Below, in pieces: positions 26,938 through 35,544 of a DNA stretch of 64,000 nt. The DNA comes from DASQZT01 sp035638575 (GTDB lineage Bacteria > Acidobacteriota > Terriglobia > Bryobacterales > Bryobacteraceae). Each line of letters starts with the position of its first letter. The first letter of the stretch is position 1. The stretch is taken from NCBI GenBank assembly GCA_035638575.1, contig DASQZT010000259.1:1-64000 (forward strand), in the 5' to 3' direction. The notes beneath the pieces were generated by a model, which ran no database searches, was not told the origin of the DNA, and was given only the letters and a program-made list of their open reading frames with translations. The position numbers were made by a program, and so were the translations under genes.

Positions 26938-29376
26938 ATGCAGCTACGAAAAACGGTTCTTCTCGCGCTTCCTCTTCTTTGCCTGGTTCCCGTCGCCCGG
27001 GCGCAATTCGCCCAGCAGGGAAACAAACTGGTCGGCTCCGGTGGAGTGAACCAGGGTGGCAGCAACAATGGTATAGGCCAGGGCTCCTCGGTTGCGTTAT
27101 CCGCGGACGGCAATACGGCCATCGTGGGCGCGCTTTTGGATAACGGCTGGCTGGGGGCGGCCTGGGTATTCACGCGTACCGGCGGCGTCTGGAGCCAGCA
27201 AGGCATCAAGCTGGTGGGCACCGGCGCGCTCGGCGCCATCGTGCACCAGGGCGCTTCGGTGGCCATCTCGGGAGATGGCAATACGGCCATCGTCGGTGGC
27301 TGGGGCGACAACGGCAACACCGGAGCGGCTTGGGTCTTCACACGCTTCAACGGGCTGTGGAGCCAGCAAGGCAACAAGCTGACCGGTACAGGCGCGGTGG
27401 GCGCTACGATTTACCAGGGCGCGGCGGTTTCGTTATCCGGCGACGGCAATACGGCGATCGTGGGTGGACCGGGAGACAACGCCAGCTTTGGAGCGGCCTG
27501 GGTCTACACGCGGGTCAACGGAGTGTGGCTCCAGCAAGGCAGCAAACTGGTGGGCACCGGCGCCGTGAGTTCCCCGTTGGCCCCGTTCCAGGGGTTCTCC
27601 GTCTCGTTGTCCTCGGACGGCAATACCGCCATCGTGGGCGCCCCGGAGGACAACAACAACACCGGAGCGGCCTGGGTTTTTACGCGCACCGGCGGGGTGT
27701 GGAGCCAGCAAGGCAACAAACTCACCGGCAGCGGCGCCGTGGGCAGTGTCCCAGCGGAGCAAGGCTATTCGGTAGCGATTTCCGGAGACGGAAATACCGC
27801 CATGAGCGGCGGGATCTACGACAACAGCGGCCAGGGAGCAATCTGGGCCTTCACGCGCAGCAGCGGGGCTTGGAGCCAGCAAGGCAACAAGCTGGTGGGC
27901 AACGGTGTGGCGACCCTGGCGCAACAAGGTGGTTCCGTGGCGCTTTCCTCGGATGGCAATACGGCCATCTGGGGGGGGTTACAGGACAATTCCCAGTTCG
28001 GCGCGGCCTGGGCCTTCAAGCGCCTCAACGGAACGTGGATTCAGCAAGGCAACAAGCTAGTGGGCAGCGGCGGCGTGGGCAACCCGCAGCAGGGCGCCGT
28101 GGCCCTCTCCGGAGATGGCCTCACGGCCCTCGTGGGCGGGTATGTCGATAACGGCGGCACGGGCGCCACGTGGGTGTTTGCCCAGGTCCCGGCCGGCCCG
28201 GCCACGCATTTTTCGGTCACCGTGCCGTCATCGGTGTCGGCCGGCACACCGTTCAACTTCACGGTCACCGCCCTGGATAACAATAACAACGTCGCGACCG
28301 CCTACACCGGCACGGTGCACTTCGACAGCACCGACATCTCCGCGGTGCGGCCGCTCAACACCACGCTGGTCAACGGTACGGGCACGTTCACCGCCACACT
28401 GAACACAGCCGGCAACCAGACCATTACGGCTGTCGACATCAACAATGTGGCGATCAACGGCATCTCCAACGCGATCACTGTGACTTCGGCGGTGGGAACG
28501 GCCCCCACCGGAGTGGGTCCGGGGTCGGGAAGCGGCTTCAGCCAGATCATGACTTTCAACTTCACCGACCCGCGCGGTTACCAGGACCTGGATGTGGTGA
28601 ACGTGCTGATCAACAACTTCCTGGATGGCCGCAATGCGTGTTACCTGGCCTACAGCAGGACCGCGAGCGTGCTGTACCTGGTGCCCGATGCGGGCGGCGG
28701 GTTGCTGCCCGGACTGGTGCTGAACGGGGCGGGCAGCACCTCCAACAGCCAGTGCGCGGTAACCGGCTCGGGCTCGTCGGCGGTGGGCAACGGCACTACC
28801 TTGACCTTGACGTTGAACCTGACCTTCAGCGCCAGCTTTGCGGGCAACAAGGTCGTCTACACGGCGGCGCGGGACCTCGAGGGGGGCAACTCGGGATGGC
28901 AGCCGCTGGGCACTTGGGCGGTGCCCGGCGCCGCAACCTTCCCCTCGGTGGGCGGTGTCAGCCCGTCGCGCGGCGCTAATTCGAACCAGACCTTCACGTT
29001 CACCTTCACCGATACCAAGGGCTTCCAGGACTTTGGCGTGGTGAACGTCCTGATCAACAACTTCCTCGACGGCCGGCAGGCATGTTACCTGGCCTACAGC
29101 CGACCAGCGGGCGTCCTGTACCTAGTTAACGATGCGGGGGGGACGTTGCTCCCGGGCCTGGCGCTGAACGGAACCGGCTCGGTAAACAACAGCCAGTGCA
29201 CCGTGACGGGCGCGGGCTCGGCGGCTAGCGGAAGCGGAAACAATCTGACGCTGACGCTGAACTTGAGCTTCTCGGCCGCGTTCGATGGGAACCGCGTAAT
29301 CTACGCGGCGGCCCGCGATTCCACCGACGCCAACAGCTCCAACTGGCAGGCGGTGGGCTCGTGGACCGTGCAGTAA
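26938..29376 (+). CDS. Secreted FG-GAP-like seven-bladed beta-propeller with duplicated C-terminal module
   Basis: 812 residues, ATG preceded by GGAGG at 26927-26931. Signal peptide ends ARAQ. Residues about 25-420 are seven repeats of the pattern SxDGNTAIVGG...DN...GAAWVFTR..G.WSQQG, one blade each. A Big_3/filamin-like domain (HFSVTVPSSVSAGTPFNF) follows. The C-terminus holds two copies of about 145 residues of a module with FTDxxGxQDxxVVNVLINNFLDGR.ACYLAYSR, each containing two cysteines; the copies start near 28495 and 28960. I know this module from other acidobacterial surface proteins but not its function. No catalytic residues apparent; extracellular binding is an inference. Confidence 0.8.
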   Translation: MQLRKTVLLALPLLCLVPVARAQFAQQGNKLVGSGGVNQGGSNNGIGQGSSVALSADGNTAIVGALLDNGWLGAAWVFTRTGGVWSQQGIKLVGTGALGAIVHQGASVAISGDGNTAIVGGWGDNGNTGAAWVFTRFNGLWSQQGNKLTGTGAVGATIYQGAAVSLSGDGNTAIVGGPGDNASFGAAWVYTRVNGVWLQQGSKLVGTGAVSSPLAPFQGFSVSLSSDGNTAIVGAPEDNNNTGAAWVFTRTGGVWSQQGNKLTGSGAVGSVPAEQGYSVAISGDGNTAMSGGIYDNSGQGAIWAFTRSSGAWSQQGNKLVGNGVATLAQQGGSVALSSDGNTAIWGGLQDNSQFGAAWAFKRLNGTWIQQGNKLVGSGGVGNPQQGAVALSGDGLTALVGGYVDNGGTGATWVFAQVPAGPATHFSVTVPSSVSAGTPFNFTVTALDNNNNVATAYTGTVHFDSTDISAVRPLNTTLVNGTGTFTATLNTAGNQTITAVDINNVAINGISNAITVTSAVGTAPTGVGPGSGSGFSQIMTFNFTDPRGYQDLDVVNVLINNFLDGRNACYLAYSRTASVLYLVPDAGGGLLPGLVLNGAGSTSNSQCAVTGSGSSAVGNGTTLTLTLNLTFSASFAGNKVVYTAARDLEGGNSGWQPLGTWAVPGAATFPSVGGVSPSRGANSNQTFTFTFTDTKGFQDFGVVNVLINNFLDGRQACYLAYSRPAGVLYLVNDAGGTLLPGLALNGTGSVNNSQCTVTGAGSAASGSGNNLTLTLNLSFSAAFDGNRVIYAAARDSTDANSSNWQAVGSWTVQ

Positions 29377-29390
29377 CATAAGCGCCGGAG

Positions 29391-29414
29391 GTGGCGCGGC
29401 AGTGGCTGCGCCAC
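29391..29414. terminator. Strong hairpin between convergent propeller gene and adk
   Basis: GTGGCGCGGC (29391-29400) pairs with GCTGCGCCAC (29405-29414), a 10-bp stem with an AGTG loop and one G-T pair. It sits between the stop codons of two convergent genes. No T-run follows on either strand, so efficiency as an intrinsic terminator is uncertain. Confidence 0.5.
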
Positions 29415-29419
29415 GTCGG

Positions 29420-30097
29420 CTACTTCGTGCTGGTAACCAGTTCGCGCGCCGCGGCCTCCCGCCGCACGATCTCCAGGATCGCGCGTCCGACCTCGTCGGC
29501 GGGGGCGGCGCCGTCGATGGTTTGCACAACTCGCTCGCCGTACCACTCCAGGATCGGGCCGGTCTGCTCGTGGTAGGCGCGCAGGCGCCGGCGGATCACC
29601 GCCTCCTGGTCGTCGTCGCGCGTGAGCAACGGGGCGCGGTCGTCGTCACACTCCCCGGCGGTTCGCGGCGGCTGGGACAACAGGTTGTAGATCCGCCCGC
29701 ACTCCGGACACTGCCGGCGGGCCGTCAACCGCGTGACCAGGGCATCACTGGCCACATCGAGGTGGATCACGACGGGCTCGTGCTGACCGGTCTCGCGCAA
29801 GAAATTCGTCAGGAACACGGCTTGCGGGACCGTCCGCGGATAGCCGTCCAAAAGGTAGCCGTCGGCGCAGTCCGGCTGTGAAATGCGGCTTGCCACGATG
29901 CCGTTCACGATGTCGTCGCCCACCAGGCCGCCCGATTTCATGATCGCGGAGGCCATCTTTCCGAGTTCCGTGCCTTTCTGACATTCGGCGCGGAACGCTT
30001 CTCCGGTGGAGATGGCGGGGATGACGAGTCGCTGTGCAAGGAGAGCAGCTTGCGTGCCTTTGCCACATCCGGGCGGGCCAAAAAGTAGGACGATCAC
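29420..30097 (-). CDS. adk: Adenylate kinase, zinc-lid type
   Basis: 225 residues. P-loop GPPGCGKGTQ at residues 7-16, AMP-binding ISTGEAFR, the DGYPRTVPQA motif (usually DGFPRTxxQA) and a long lid with CPECG...ECDDD, i.e. a Cys3-Asp zinc site. It phosphorylates AMP with ATP to give two ADP. Bacterial adk normally lies in the secY ribosomal-protein operon; here it is the last gene of a lipid-modification operon, 23 bp after hpnI, so it may be an additional copy. The central GTELGK and lid spacing look normal, so activity is expected. Confidence 0.9.
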   Translation of the reverse strand: MIVLLFGPPGCGKGTQAALLAQRLVIPAISTGEAFRAECQKGTELGKMASAIMKSGGLVGDDIVNGIVASRISQPDCADGYLLDGYPRTVPQAVFLTNFLRETGQHEPVVIHLDVASDALVTRLTARRQCPECGRIYNLLSQPPRTAGECDDDRAPLLTRDDDQEAVIRRRLRAYHEQTGPILEWYGERVVQTIDGAAPADEVGRAILEIVRREAAARELVTSTK

Positions 30098-30120
30098 TTT
30101 TCAGAGTATCATATCCTGAA

Positions 30121-31242
30121 TTAACTTTTCTCGCTGATGCGGCCGTCGGGGCGCAGACGGAGGCTCCGGCCGCGCCAGTCGACGCGGCGCCCGAAGGCGC
30201 CTCCCAGCCAGACCGCGAAGCCGAACAGATCGCGCAGCGGAATCATCCAGCAGTCCGTCGCGACGCGGCGGTCTTTCAGGATTCCCCGCCCCACCACGAT
30301 GCCGGCGGCCATGCGCACCGCCAGTGCCAGCGCGCCGGCCTGCCATTGGCCCGCGGCGAAGGCCACAAGCGCCCACAAGGTGGCGTGAGTCACCACGTAT
30401 CCGTAATAGCCCCCGGGCCGGGACAGGCGAATGGTGCGCGACCAGCGCAACTGGTGGCGCCAGGCCTGGCCCCAGGACTCGCCGCCGAGACCGGTCTCCA
30501 CCACCACCGGCGCGAAGGCGATGCGGTAGCCCAGCTCGCTGATGTGGCGGCCAAGCTGGTAATCGTCGGCCAGGTAGCCGGCAATAGCCTCGAAGCCGCC
30601 GATCCGGCGCAGTGTATCCGCACGAAAGACCATGGTGGAGCCGAGAGCGAACTCGGCGACCCCCAGCAGCCGCGCCACCAGCACGCTGGGTGCGAATTCC
30701 GTGGCGATGCCGAGCGCCTCCGCGCGCGCAGCCCACGACTCGGCCCGCGCCCGGTAGAGACAGGTCACGAGGCCGATGGCGGGATCCTTAAGCGGAGCGG
30801 TAACCGCGCGCAGGTAACCGGGCTCCACCGCGATGTCGCTGTCATTCACCAGCAGCAGCGGATGGCGGGCGTGCCTGGCCAACTCCGCCAGGACTCCCAC
30901 TTTGGCATTCGGCGCGGGCGTCGAGACGGCCTGTACGGTGATGGCGCGGCCGGGAAACTCGCGCTGAAGCCGCTCAATATCGGCGAGCGCGGCGTCGCCG
31001 GGATCGCTCACGCCGAAGAGCATTTCGAATTCGGGGTAGTCCTGTTCGGCGTGCGAGCGAATGGCCTGGTAGAAATCCGGATCGCGGCCGTGAATGGGCT
31101 TGAGGATAGAAACGGGCTCGGGCCTGCCGTTGGGCGCGGGCGGGCGGCCGCGCCGATACTCGCTGCCCCACCTCGCGGCGGCGACCGCCACGAGCAGGTA
31201 GTAGGCGGTGGCTGCCAGGGCGGGAAGCGCCAGCCAGATCAC
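30121..31242 (-). CDS. hpnI: Hopanoid-associated glycosyltransferase HpnI
   Basis: 373 residues from GTG 31242, which overlaps the stop of the upstream membrane protein as GTGA. An N-terminal transmembrane helix is followed by a GT2 domain resembling ceramide glucosyltransferases: VSILKPIHGRDPDFY, HPLLLVNDSDIAVEP (DxD), GLVTCLYRARAES, GYLADDYQLG and the QLRWSRTIR motif (Q/RxxRW type). C-terminal hydrophobic segments complete the family pattern. In other bacteria HpnI adds N-acetylglucosamine to bacteriohopanetetrol. The partner deacetylase HpnK is not seen in the window. Confidence 0.85.
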   Translation of the reverse strand: MIWLALPALAATAYYLLVAVAAARWGSEYRRGRPPAPNGRPEPVSILKPIHGRDPDFYQAIRSHAEQDYPEFEMLFGVSDPGDAALADIERLQREFPGRAITVQAVSTPAPNAKVGVLAELARHARHPLLLVNDSDIAVEPGYLRAVTAPLKDPAIGLVTCLYRARAESWAARAEALGIATEFAPSVLVARLLGVAEFALGSTMVFRADTLRRIGGFEAIAGYLADDYQLGRHISELGYRIAFAPVVVETGLGGESWGQAWRHQLRWSRTIRLSRPGGYYGYVVTHATLWALVAFAAGQWQAGALALAVRMAAGIVVGRGILKDRRVATDCWMIPLRDLFGFAVWLGGAFGRRVDWRGRSLRLRPDGRISEKS

Positions 31243-31601
31243 AAGGAAACCAGCGCCACGCCGCAGATCACCAGCGAAGCGCCTGCCCAGCGGAGCCGGT
31301 TCACATTTTCTTTCAACACGTACTTGGCCAGCACGGTTTCCATCACGTACGTCACCGCCGTCGCTGGAACTGCAAAGCTCAGTTCGGCGATGCTCAGAAG
31401 CCCAATATTCGCGAAGAACGAAACCGCCATGGCGATCACCGAGCCGATCACGAACCGGTTGCGCGCCAGCACCGCCATGGCGCGCCCCAGGGCGCCCGGA
31501 CGGAAATCGCGGATCTCGCCGTGACGCCGCATGCCCATGGCCTGCATCACTTCGCCCGCCGTGGTCGCCGCCACGATGACGCCGATCCAGACCCATCTCA
31601 C
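31239..31601 (-). CDS. Small EamA/SMR-type four-helix membrane protein, second of a pair
   Basis: 120 residues with four predicted transmembrane helices and a C-terminal GASLVICGVALVSL, the signature end of half-size EamA/SMR transporters. Its start overlaps the stop of the neighbouring SMR-like gene by 4 bp (31598-31601) and its stop overlaps the hpnI start. Paired half-size transporters such as ArnE/ArnF work as heterodimeric lipid flippases. Context between hpnJ and hpnI suggests movement of a lipid-linked sugar or hopanoid intermediate, which is inference. Confidence 0.75.
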   Translation of the reverse strand: MRWVWIGVIVAATTAGEVMQAMGMRRHGEIRDFRPGALGRAMAVLARNRFVIGSVIAMAVSFFANIGLLSIAELSFAVPATAVTYVMETVLAKYVLKENVNRLRWAGASLVICGVALVSL

Positions 31602-32014
31602 GGAGCCGCGCTCCCGGCGTGAATCTTAGCCGTCTGCGGCGAGGTGCCGCCGCTGACCAGCGCCACGCCCGCCACAATCAGCAGGATGCCGGCCCAGCGC
31701 CTGCCGGTGATCTGCTCGTGGAGCAGCACCTTTCCCACCAACGCCACCAGCACGTAACCCACCGAGGTCACCGGCAGCACGTAGCTCAAATCGGCCCAGC
31801 TCAGCAGCGCCATTCGCGAGAGCAGCCACAGGATCAGCAGCAGCACGCCGAGCGATACCCACGGCTCGAACAGCACCGTGATGTATTCCAGCGGCCCGTT
31901 CAAACGCGGAGGCATTCCGCGCTTCAGGAAGAAGTTGCCGAACACGTTGCTGAGCACCACCACCGTGGCGCAGATCCAGGTCTTGATCCGAAGCCTCGCC
32001 GACTCGGTCTGCAT
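31598..32014 (-). CDS. Small EamA/SMR-type four-helix membrane protein, first of a pair
   Basis: 138 residues with four transmembrane helices: TWICATVVVLSNVFGNFFLK with the conserved early helix, SLGVLLLILWLLSRMALLSW, YVLPVTSVGYVLVALVGK and WAGILLIVAGVALVSGG. The LSYVLPVTSVGYV segment is typical of SMR/EamA family half-transporters. It starts 10 bp after hpnJ and is coupled to the second SMR-like gene by a 4-bp overlap. The unequal sequences suggest a heterodimer, as in ArnE/ArnF. Substrate unknown. Confidence 0.75.
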   Translation of the reverse strand: MQTESARLRIKTWICATVVVLSNVFGNFFLKRGMPPRLNGPLEYITVLFEPWVSLGVLLLILWLLSRMALLSWADLSYVLPVTSVGYVLVALVGKVLLHEQITGRRWAGILLIVAGVALVSGGTSPQTAKIHAGSAAP

Positions 32015-32023
32015 GTGCGGACG

Positions 32024-33502
32024 TCAGTCGCCGGATGCCGATGGCGCCCCGGCGACCGCAGCCGGCGGCTTGGCAGCCTTCTGATCGGCCACAAACCTCT
32101 TTCGCTTGGACCGCAGCGCCATGTATTCGCGGGCCTCTTTGGTCAGTCGCCTGCGCTCGTCGTTGTTGAAGATGGCCTTCTTCACGATTCGCCAGACCAC
32201 CCGCGGCCGGAAGAAATACTCGCCGTAGAACTGCTCCACGAACTCCACTAGTTCGGCGCGGTCCAGCCCCGGATAGACCACGTTGGGAAGCTGGTGGCCC
32301 GTTTCATCCGTCATGGAATCGATGGTGATCAGGTCGTTCTTCTTCACGTAGTCGTAAAACTCGGTGCCCGGGTAGGGGTGCGCGATGGAAACCTGTATGG
32401 TTTCGGTGTCGAGCCTCTTGGCGAAGTCGATGGTCCTGCGGATGCTGTCCCTGCTCTCGCCGGGCAGGCCGATGATGAAGTCGCCGTGCACCAGGAGCCC
32501 GAGCTTCTTGCAGTTGGCGGTGAAGCGCTGCGCCATATCCACGGTGGCGCCCTTCTTGATGTTCTTGAGGATCTGCGGATCGCCCGATTCGTAGCCCACG
32601 ATCAGCAGGCGGCAGCCGGCCTCCCTCATGGCCTTCAGCGTGTCGTAATCGGTGGTCACCCGCGACGTGCACGACCACGTGGCCTTCAGCGGCTGGAGCT
32701 TGCGGCACAGCTCGATGGTGCGCTCCTTGCGGTAGTTGAACGTGTCGTCGTCGAAGAAGATTTCCTTAACGTTGGGGAACTGCTCCTTGGCGTACCGGAC
32801 TTCGTTGGCCACGTCGTCTGTGGAGCGCAGCCGCCAGCGATGCCCCGAATGGGTCTGCGGCCACAGGCAGAAGGTGCACAGCGCCGGGCATCCGCGCGAA
32901 GTGTAGAACGCGAGGAACGGGTTCAGCAGAAACGGAACGTTGTAGCGCGTCACGTCCAGGTCACGCTTGTAAACTTTGGTGACCCAGGGCAGCTCGTCCA
33001 GGTTCTCGATGGCCGGACCTTCCGGGTTGTTGACGATCTGCCCGTTGCGGCGGAAACTGACGCCGGGCAGCTCTTCGAGCGGCTTGCCGTTGGCGTAATC
33101 GGCGATCTGGTAATCGAACTCGCGCCGCACCACGAAGTCGATGGCCTTGTTGGCCAGCAGGGTCTTGTCGGGCTCGATGGTCACCGGCGGCCCCACGAAC
33201 GCCACCTTCAGCTTGGGGTTGACGTCCTTCATCATCTGCGCCATCTTGACGTCGACGTGGAAACCGGGAGTCGAAGTGTAGAGCACCAGCAGTTCGAAAT
33301 CCTTCCCCATCCGGACCGTCTGGTCGATGGAGATTTTGTGCGGGGGCGCGTCTACCACCTTGCTGTCCGCCAGCATGCCGGCGGGATAACACAGCCACAC
33401 CGGATACCAGTAGGACTCGATTTCGCGGGAGGCCGGCCAACGCGAGCTGGCCCCGCCGTCGAACCCTTCAAAAGATGGGGGATTCAGAAAGAGCGTTCGC
33501 AT
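32024..33502 (-). CDS. hpnJ: Hopanoid biosynthesis radical SAM protein HpnJ
   Basis: 492 residues. The start MRTLFLNPPSFEGFDGG is characteristic of HpnJ. An N-terminal cobalamin-binding-like domain is followed by a radical SAM domain with the cluster motif CPALCTFC (CxxxCxxC) near residue 206, FFDDDTFNYRK, a GYESGDPQILKNIKKG segment and GLPGESRDSI. HpnJ is required for conversion of a bacteriohopanetetrol glycoside into the cyclitol ether in characterised species. It precedes the two SMR-like proteins and hpnI. The lysine-rich C-terminal tail (about 470-492) is low complexity. Confidence 0.9.
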   Translation of the reverse strand: MRTLFLNPPSFEGFDGGASSRWPASREIESYWYPVWLCYPAGMLADSKVVDAPPHKISIDQTVRMGKDFELLVLYTSTPGFHVDVKMAQMMKDVNPKLKVAFVGPPVTIEPDKTLLANKAIDFVVRREFDYQIADYANGKPLEELPGVSFRRNGQIVNNPEGPAIENLDELPWVTKVYKRDLDVTRYNVPFLLNPFLAFYTSRGCPALCTFCLWPQTHSGHRWRLRSTDDVANEVRYAKEQFPNVKEIFFDDDTFNYRKERTIELCRKLQPLKATWSCTSRVTTDYDTLKAMREAGCRLLIVGYESGDPQILKNIKKGATVDMAQRFTANCKKLGLLVHGDFIIGLPGESRDSIRRTIDFAKRLDTETIQVSIAHPYPGTEFYDYVKKNDLITIDSMTDETGHQLPNVVYPGLDRAELVEFVEQFYGEYFFRPRVVWRIVKKAIFNNDERRRLTKEAREYMALRSKRKRFVADQKAAKPPAAVAGAPSASGD

Positions 33503-33546
33503 GCATTCTCCAGTAACGCAAGATCCGGCGACGCGGTCAAGTCCGC

Positions 33547-34260
33547 CTACTGGCCGTCGTTTTCGCCGGCGGTTCCCCGTTGGTCGCCATCGATCGAGAA
33601 GTTGGTGAAATCGATGGTCAGCTCAGCTTTGCCGACCAGGCGCGTCTCCACTACGCTTTGCACCTGCCGCGGCACCGAAAGACCGTCCCGGATTTCGTAT
33701 CGCCTGACAAACTCGATCCGTTTCAAAACGATGGGGGAGGGATTCTTGACGAGGTATCCGGACTCCTGCACGCGCAGGTAGGTGGCGGTATCGATCCAGA
33801 TCTCGCCTTTGAAGAGGCCCTGGCGCTTCTGCCGCGGGGTCACCTGAAAGATGTAGGTCGGGCGCCCTTCGAGCCGGCCCGTGCCCTTGTACTTGAATTT
33901 GTAGTTGGCCGGCGTCACGGCGAGCGTGGGTGGCTGCTCCTTCTGCGCCTCGGCCTCGGCCGTGAGATATCGTACAATCACCTGGTTCCGTACGGTGTTG
34001 TCGCCCTCGAACCGCAGCATTTCGTAGGTGATGCGGCCCAGCGCCGAAATGCGCCGGAGGGCATGCAGGCGGCCCTGCTTCTTCAGCCTGGGGAGAGAAG
34101 CCTCCATATCGACGCTCATGGACGCGGCTTTGATCGCCTGTTCCTGGTGAAGAGAAGCGGCGCAATAGCTTTCGACGATGGCATCCGCCGTGTTCGCGCC
34201 TTCCTCGGCGGCGACCAGCAGGCAGACCATGGCAGATAGCGATAGAAGGCGTACGATCAA
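33547..34260 (-). CDS. LolA-like outer-membrane lipoprotein-sorting family protein
   Basis: 237 residues with a signal peptide (LSLSAMVCLLVAAEEG). The body has the alternating strands of the LolA/LolB-like half-barrel: KFKYKGTGRLEGRPTYIFQV, GEIWIDTATYLRVQESGYLV and LTIDFTNFSIDG. Such periplasmic proteins bind lipid moieties. It is the first gene of the run that continues 44 bp later with hpnJ, so a role in lipid or hopanoid trafficking is plausible. It follows the ATP-grasp operon by 96 bp, enough for its own promoter. Exact function unknown. Confidence 0.65.
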   Translation of the reverse strand: MIVRLLSLSAMVCLLVAAEEGANTADAIVESYCAASLHQEQAIKAASMSVDMEASLPRLKKQGRLHALRRISALGRITYEMLRFEGDNTVRNQVIVRYLTAEAEAQKEQPPTLAVTPANYKFKYKGTGRLEGRPTYIFQVTPRQKRQGLFKGEIWIDTATYLRVQESGYLVKNPSPIVLKRIEFVRRYEIRDGLSVPRQVQSVVETRLVGKAELTIDFTNFSIDGDQRGTAGENDGQ

Positions 34261-34356
34261 TTACCAACCCCGAACGAGATTTGACCTGAATGTCTCAGTC
34301 TAGCAGGCCCAGGACCTCCAGGGCAATTCGGGGCCGGTACGCCATTTCGTCCGGCT

Positions 34357-35544
34357 CTACCCTCGCGGCGGCACGAACGCCAGGAAGTCCCGCTGCACCC
34401 GCTCCACGTACTGGCCCAATAAGTCCCTGACCCGCCCGGCGCTGGGCGACTTCACGATCAGGCCCACGTGGTTCGGCCGGTCCATGCGCCACACGATTTC
34501 GGGGTCGGAATACGCCGAGGTGTCTGGGTGTTCCTGCCGCGCCAGGCACACCAGCAAGCCGGCGTAATCCTGCCGCGCCTCGGGAGGCGCGTACCCGCCC
34601 TGCCCGCCGGCAACCTCCAGTTTGGCCCACTCGGCCCAGAGATTCAGGCCCGTGGCCGCCTCCACCAGTTCCGCGATGTGCGCTCCCCCGACCCGCGCCG
34701 AGGTCTCCAGGAAGTAGATCCCGCCGCCCTCCCGCGCCCGGATGAACTCCGTGTGCGACACGCCGCGCACCATTCCGAAAGCCGGCATCACCTGCTGGTT
34801 CACCTCCAGCAATTGCCGCGCATCCTCCGAATCGCGCTCCAGGACGCGCGTGGTAAATACGCCGCCTTCGTGCGAAACCTCCATGGGCGGCCGCCCGTAT
34901 CCGCTGGCGATGGCGAACCGGATCTGCCTCTCGTACACGATGGTGTCCACGTGGAAGATGTCGCCGGGCACGAATTGTTCGAGCAGATAGTTCGACTGCA
35001 AGTCGCCCAGCGCGTCGAGGAGGGGCCACAACTCATCCGCACTGTGAATCTTCCGGATCCCCAGAGCCCCGGCCATGGACCGCGGCTTGAGCACCCATGG
35101 CGGCGTCACGCGATCGAGAAAGCCCCGCAGGCGGTCGTAATTGAGCACGTGCACGAACGCGGGCACGCGGATGCCCGCCTCGGCGGCCTTCATGCGCATG
35201 GCGAGCTTGTCGCGGAAGTAGCGAACGGTGGTCTCGCCCATGCCCGGCACGCGCAGGTGCTCGCGCAGCATGGCCGCCACATCCACGTCGAAATCGTCCA
35301 GCGCCACGATGCGGTCGATGGCCCTGGTCCGCGCCAGGAAACTCACCGACTTCAGCGTGTCCTGGCGATTCCATTTGTGGTCGTGGTCCGGCATATAGAA
35401 GATCTCGTCGATGCTGTCCGCCGGCCACCGGGCCTTGTCCTTCAGGCTCAACGAAGTCAGCAGCAGCACGCCGCACCCTTGCCGTTTCGACTCGCGCAGG
35501 AACTCGTGACCCTTTTCGTAGCTGGCCAGGCACAGGAATGTCAT
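34357..35544 (-). CDS. ATP-grasp ligase (carbamoyl-phosphate-synthetase/biotin-carboxylase-like)
   Basis: 395 residues; ATG 35544 overlaps the upstream stop as ATGA and is preceded by a GGAGGAGA stretch. An N-terminal Rossmann-like pre-ATP-grasp region (FLCLASYEKGHEFL) is followed by ATP-grasp motifs: PPWVLKPRSMAGALGI (ATP-binding lysine), NYLLEQFVPGDIFHVD, and YFLETSARVGGAHI with the Mg-binding E and N/S region. These enzymes couple a carboxylate to an amine through an acyl phosphate. Last gene of a six-gene operon with two more ATP-grasp-like proteins and a GCS2 ligase, so it probably adds one residue to a small peptide or amide. Substrates unknown. Confidence 0.8.
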   Translation of the reverse strand: MTFLCLASYEKGHEFLRESKRQGCGVLLLTSLSLKDKARWPADSIDEIFYMPDHDHKWNRQDTLKSVSFLARTRAIDRIVALDDFDVDVAAMLREHLRVPGMGETTVRYFRDKLAMRMKAAEAGIRVPAFVHVLNYDRLRGFLDRVTPPWVLKPRSMAGALGIRKIHSADELWPLLDALGDLQSNYLLEQFVPGDIFHVDTIVYERQIRFAIASGYGRPPMEVSHEGGVFTTRVLERDSEDARQLLEVNQQVMPAFGMVRGVSHTEFIRAREGGGIYFLETSARVGGAHIAELVEAATGLNLWAEWAKLEVAGGQGGYAPPEARQDYAGLLVCLARQEHPDTSAYSDPEIVWRMDRPNHVGLIVKSPSAGRVRDLLGQYVERVQRDFLAFVPPRG

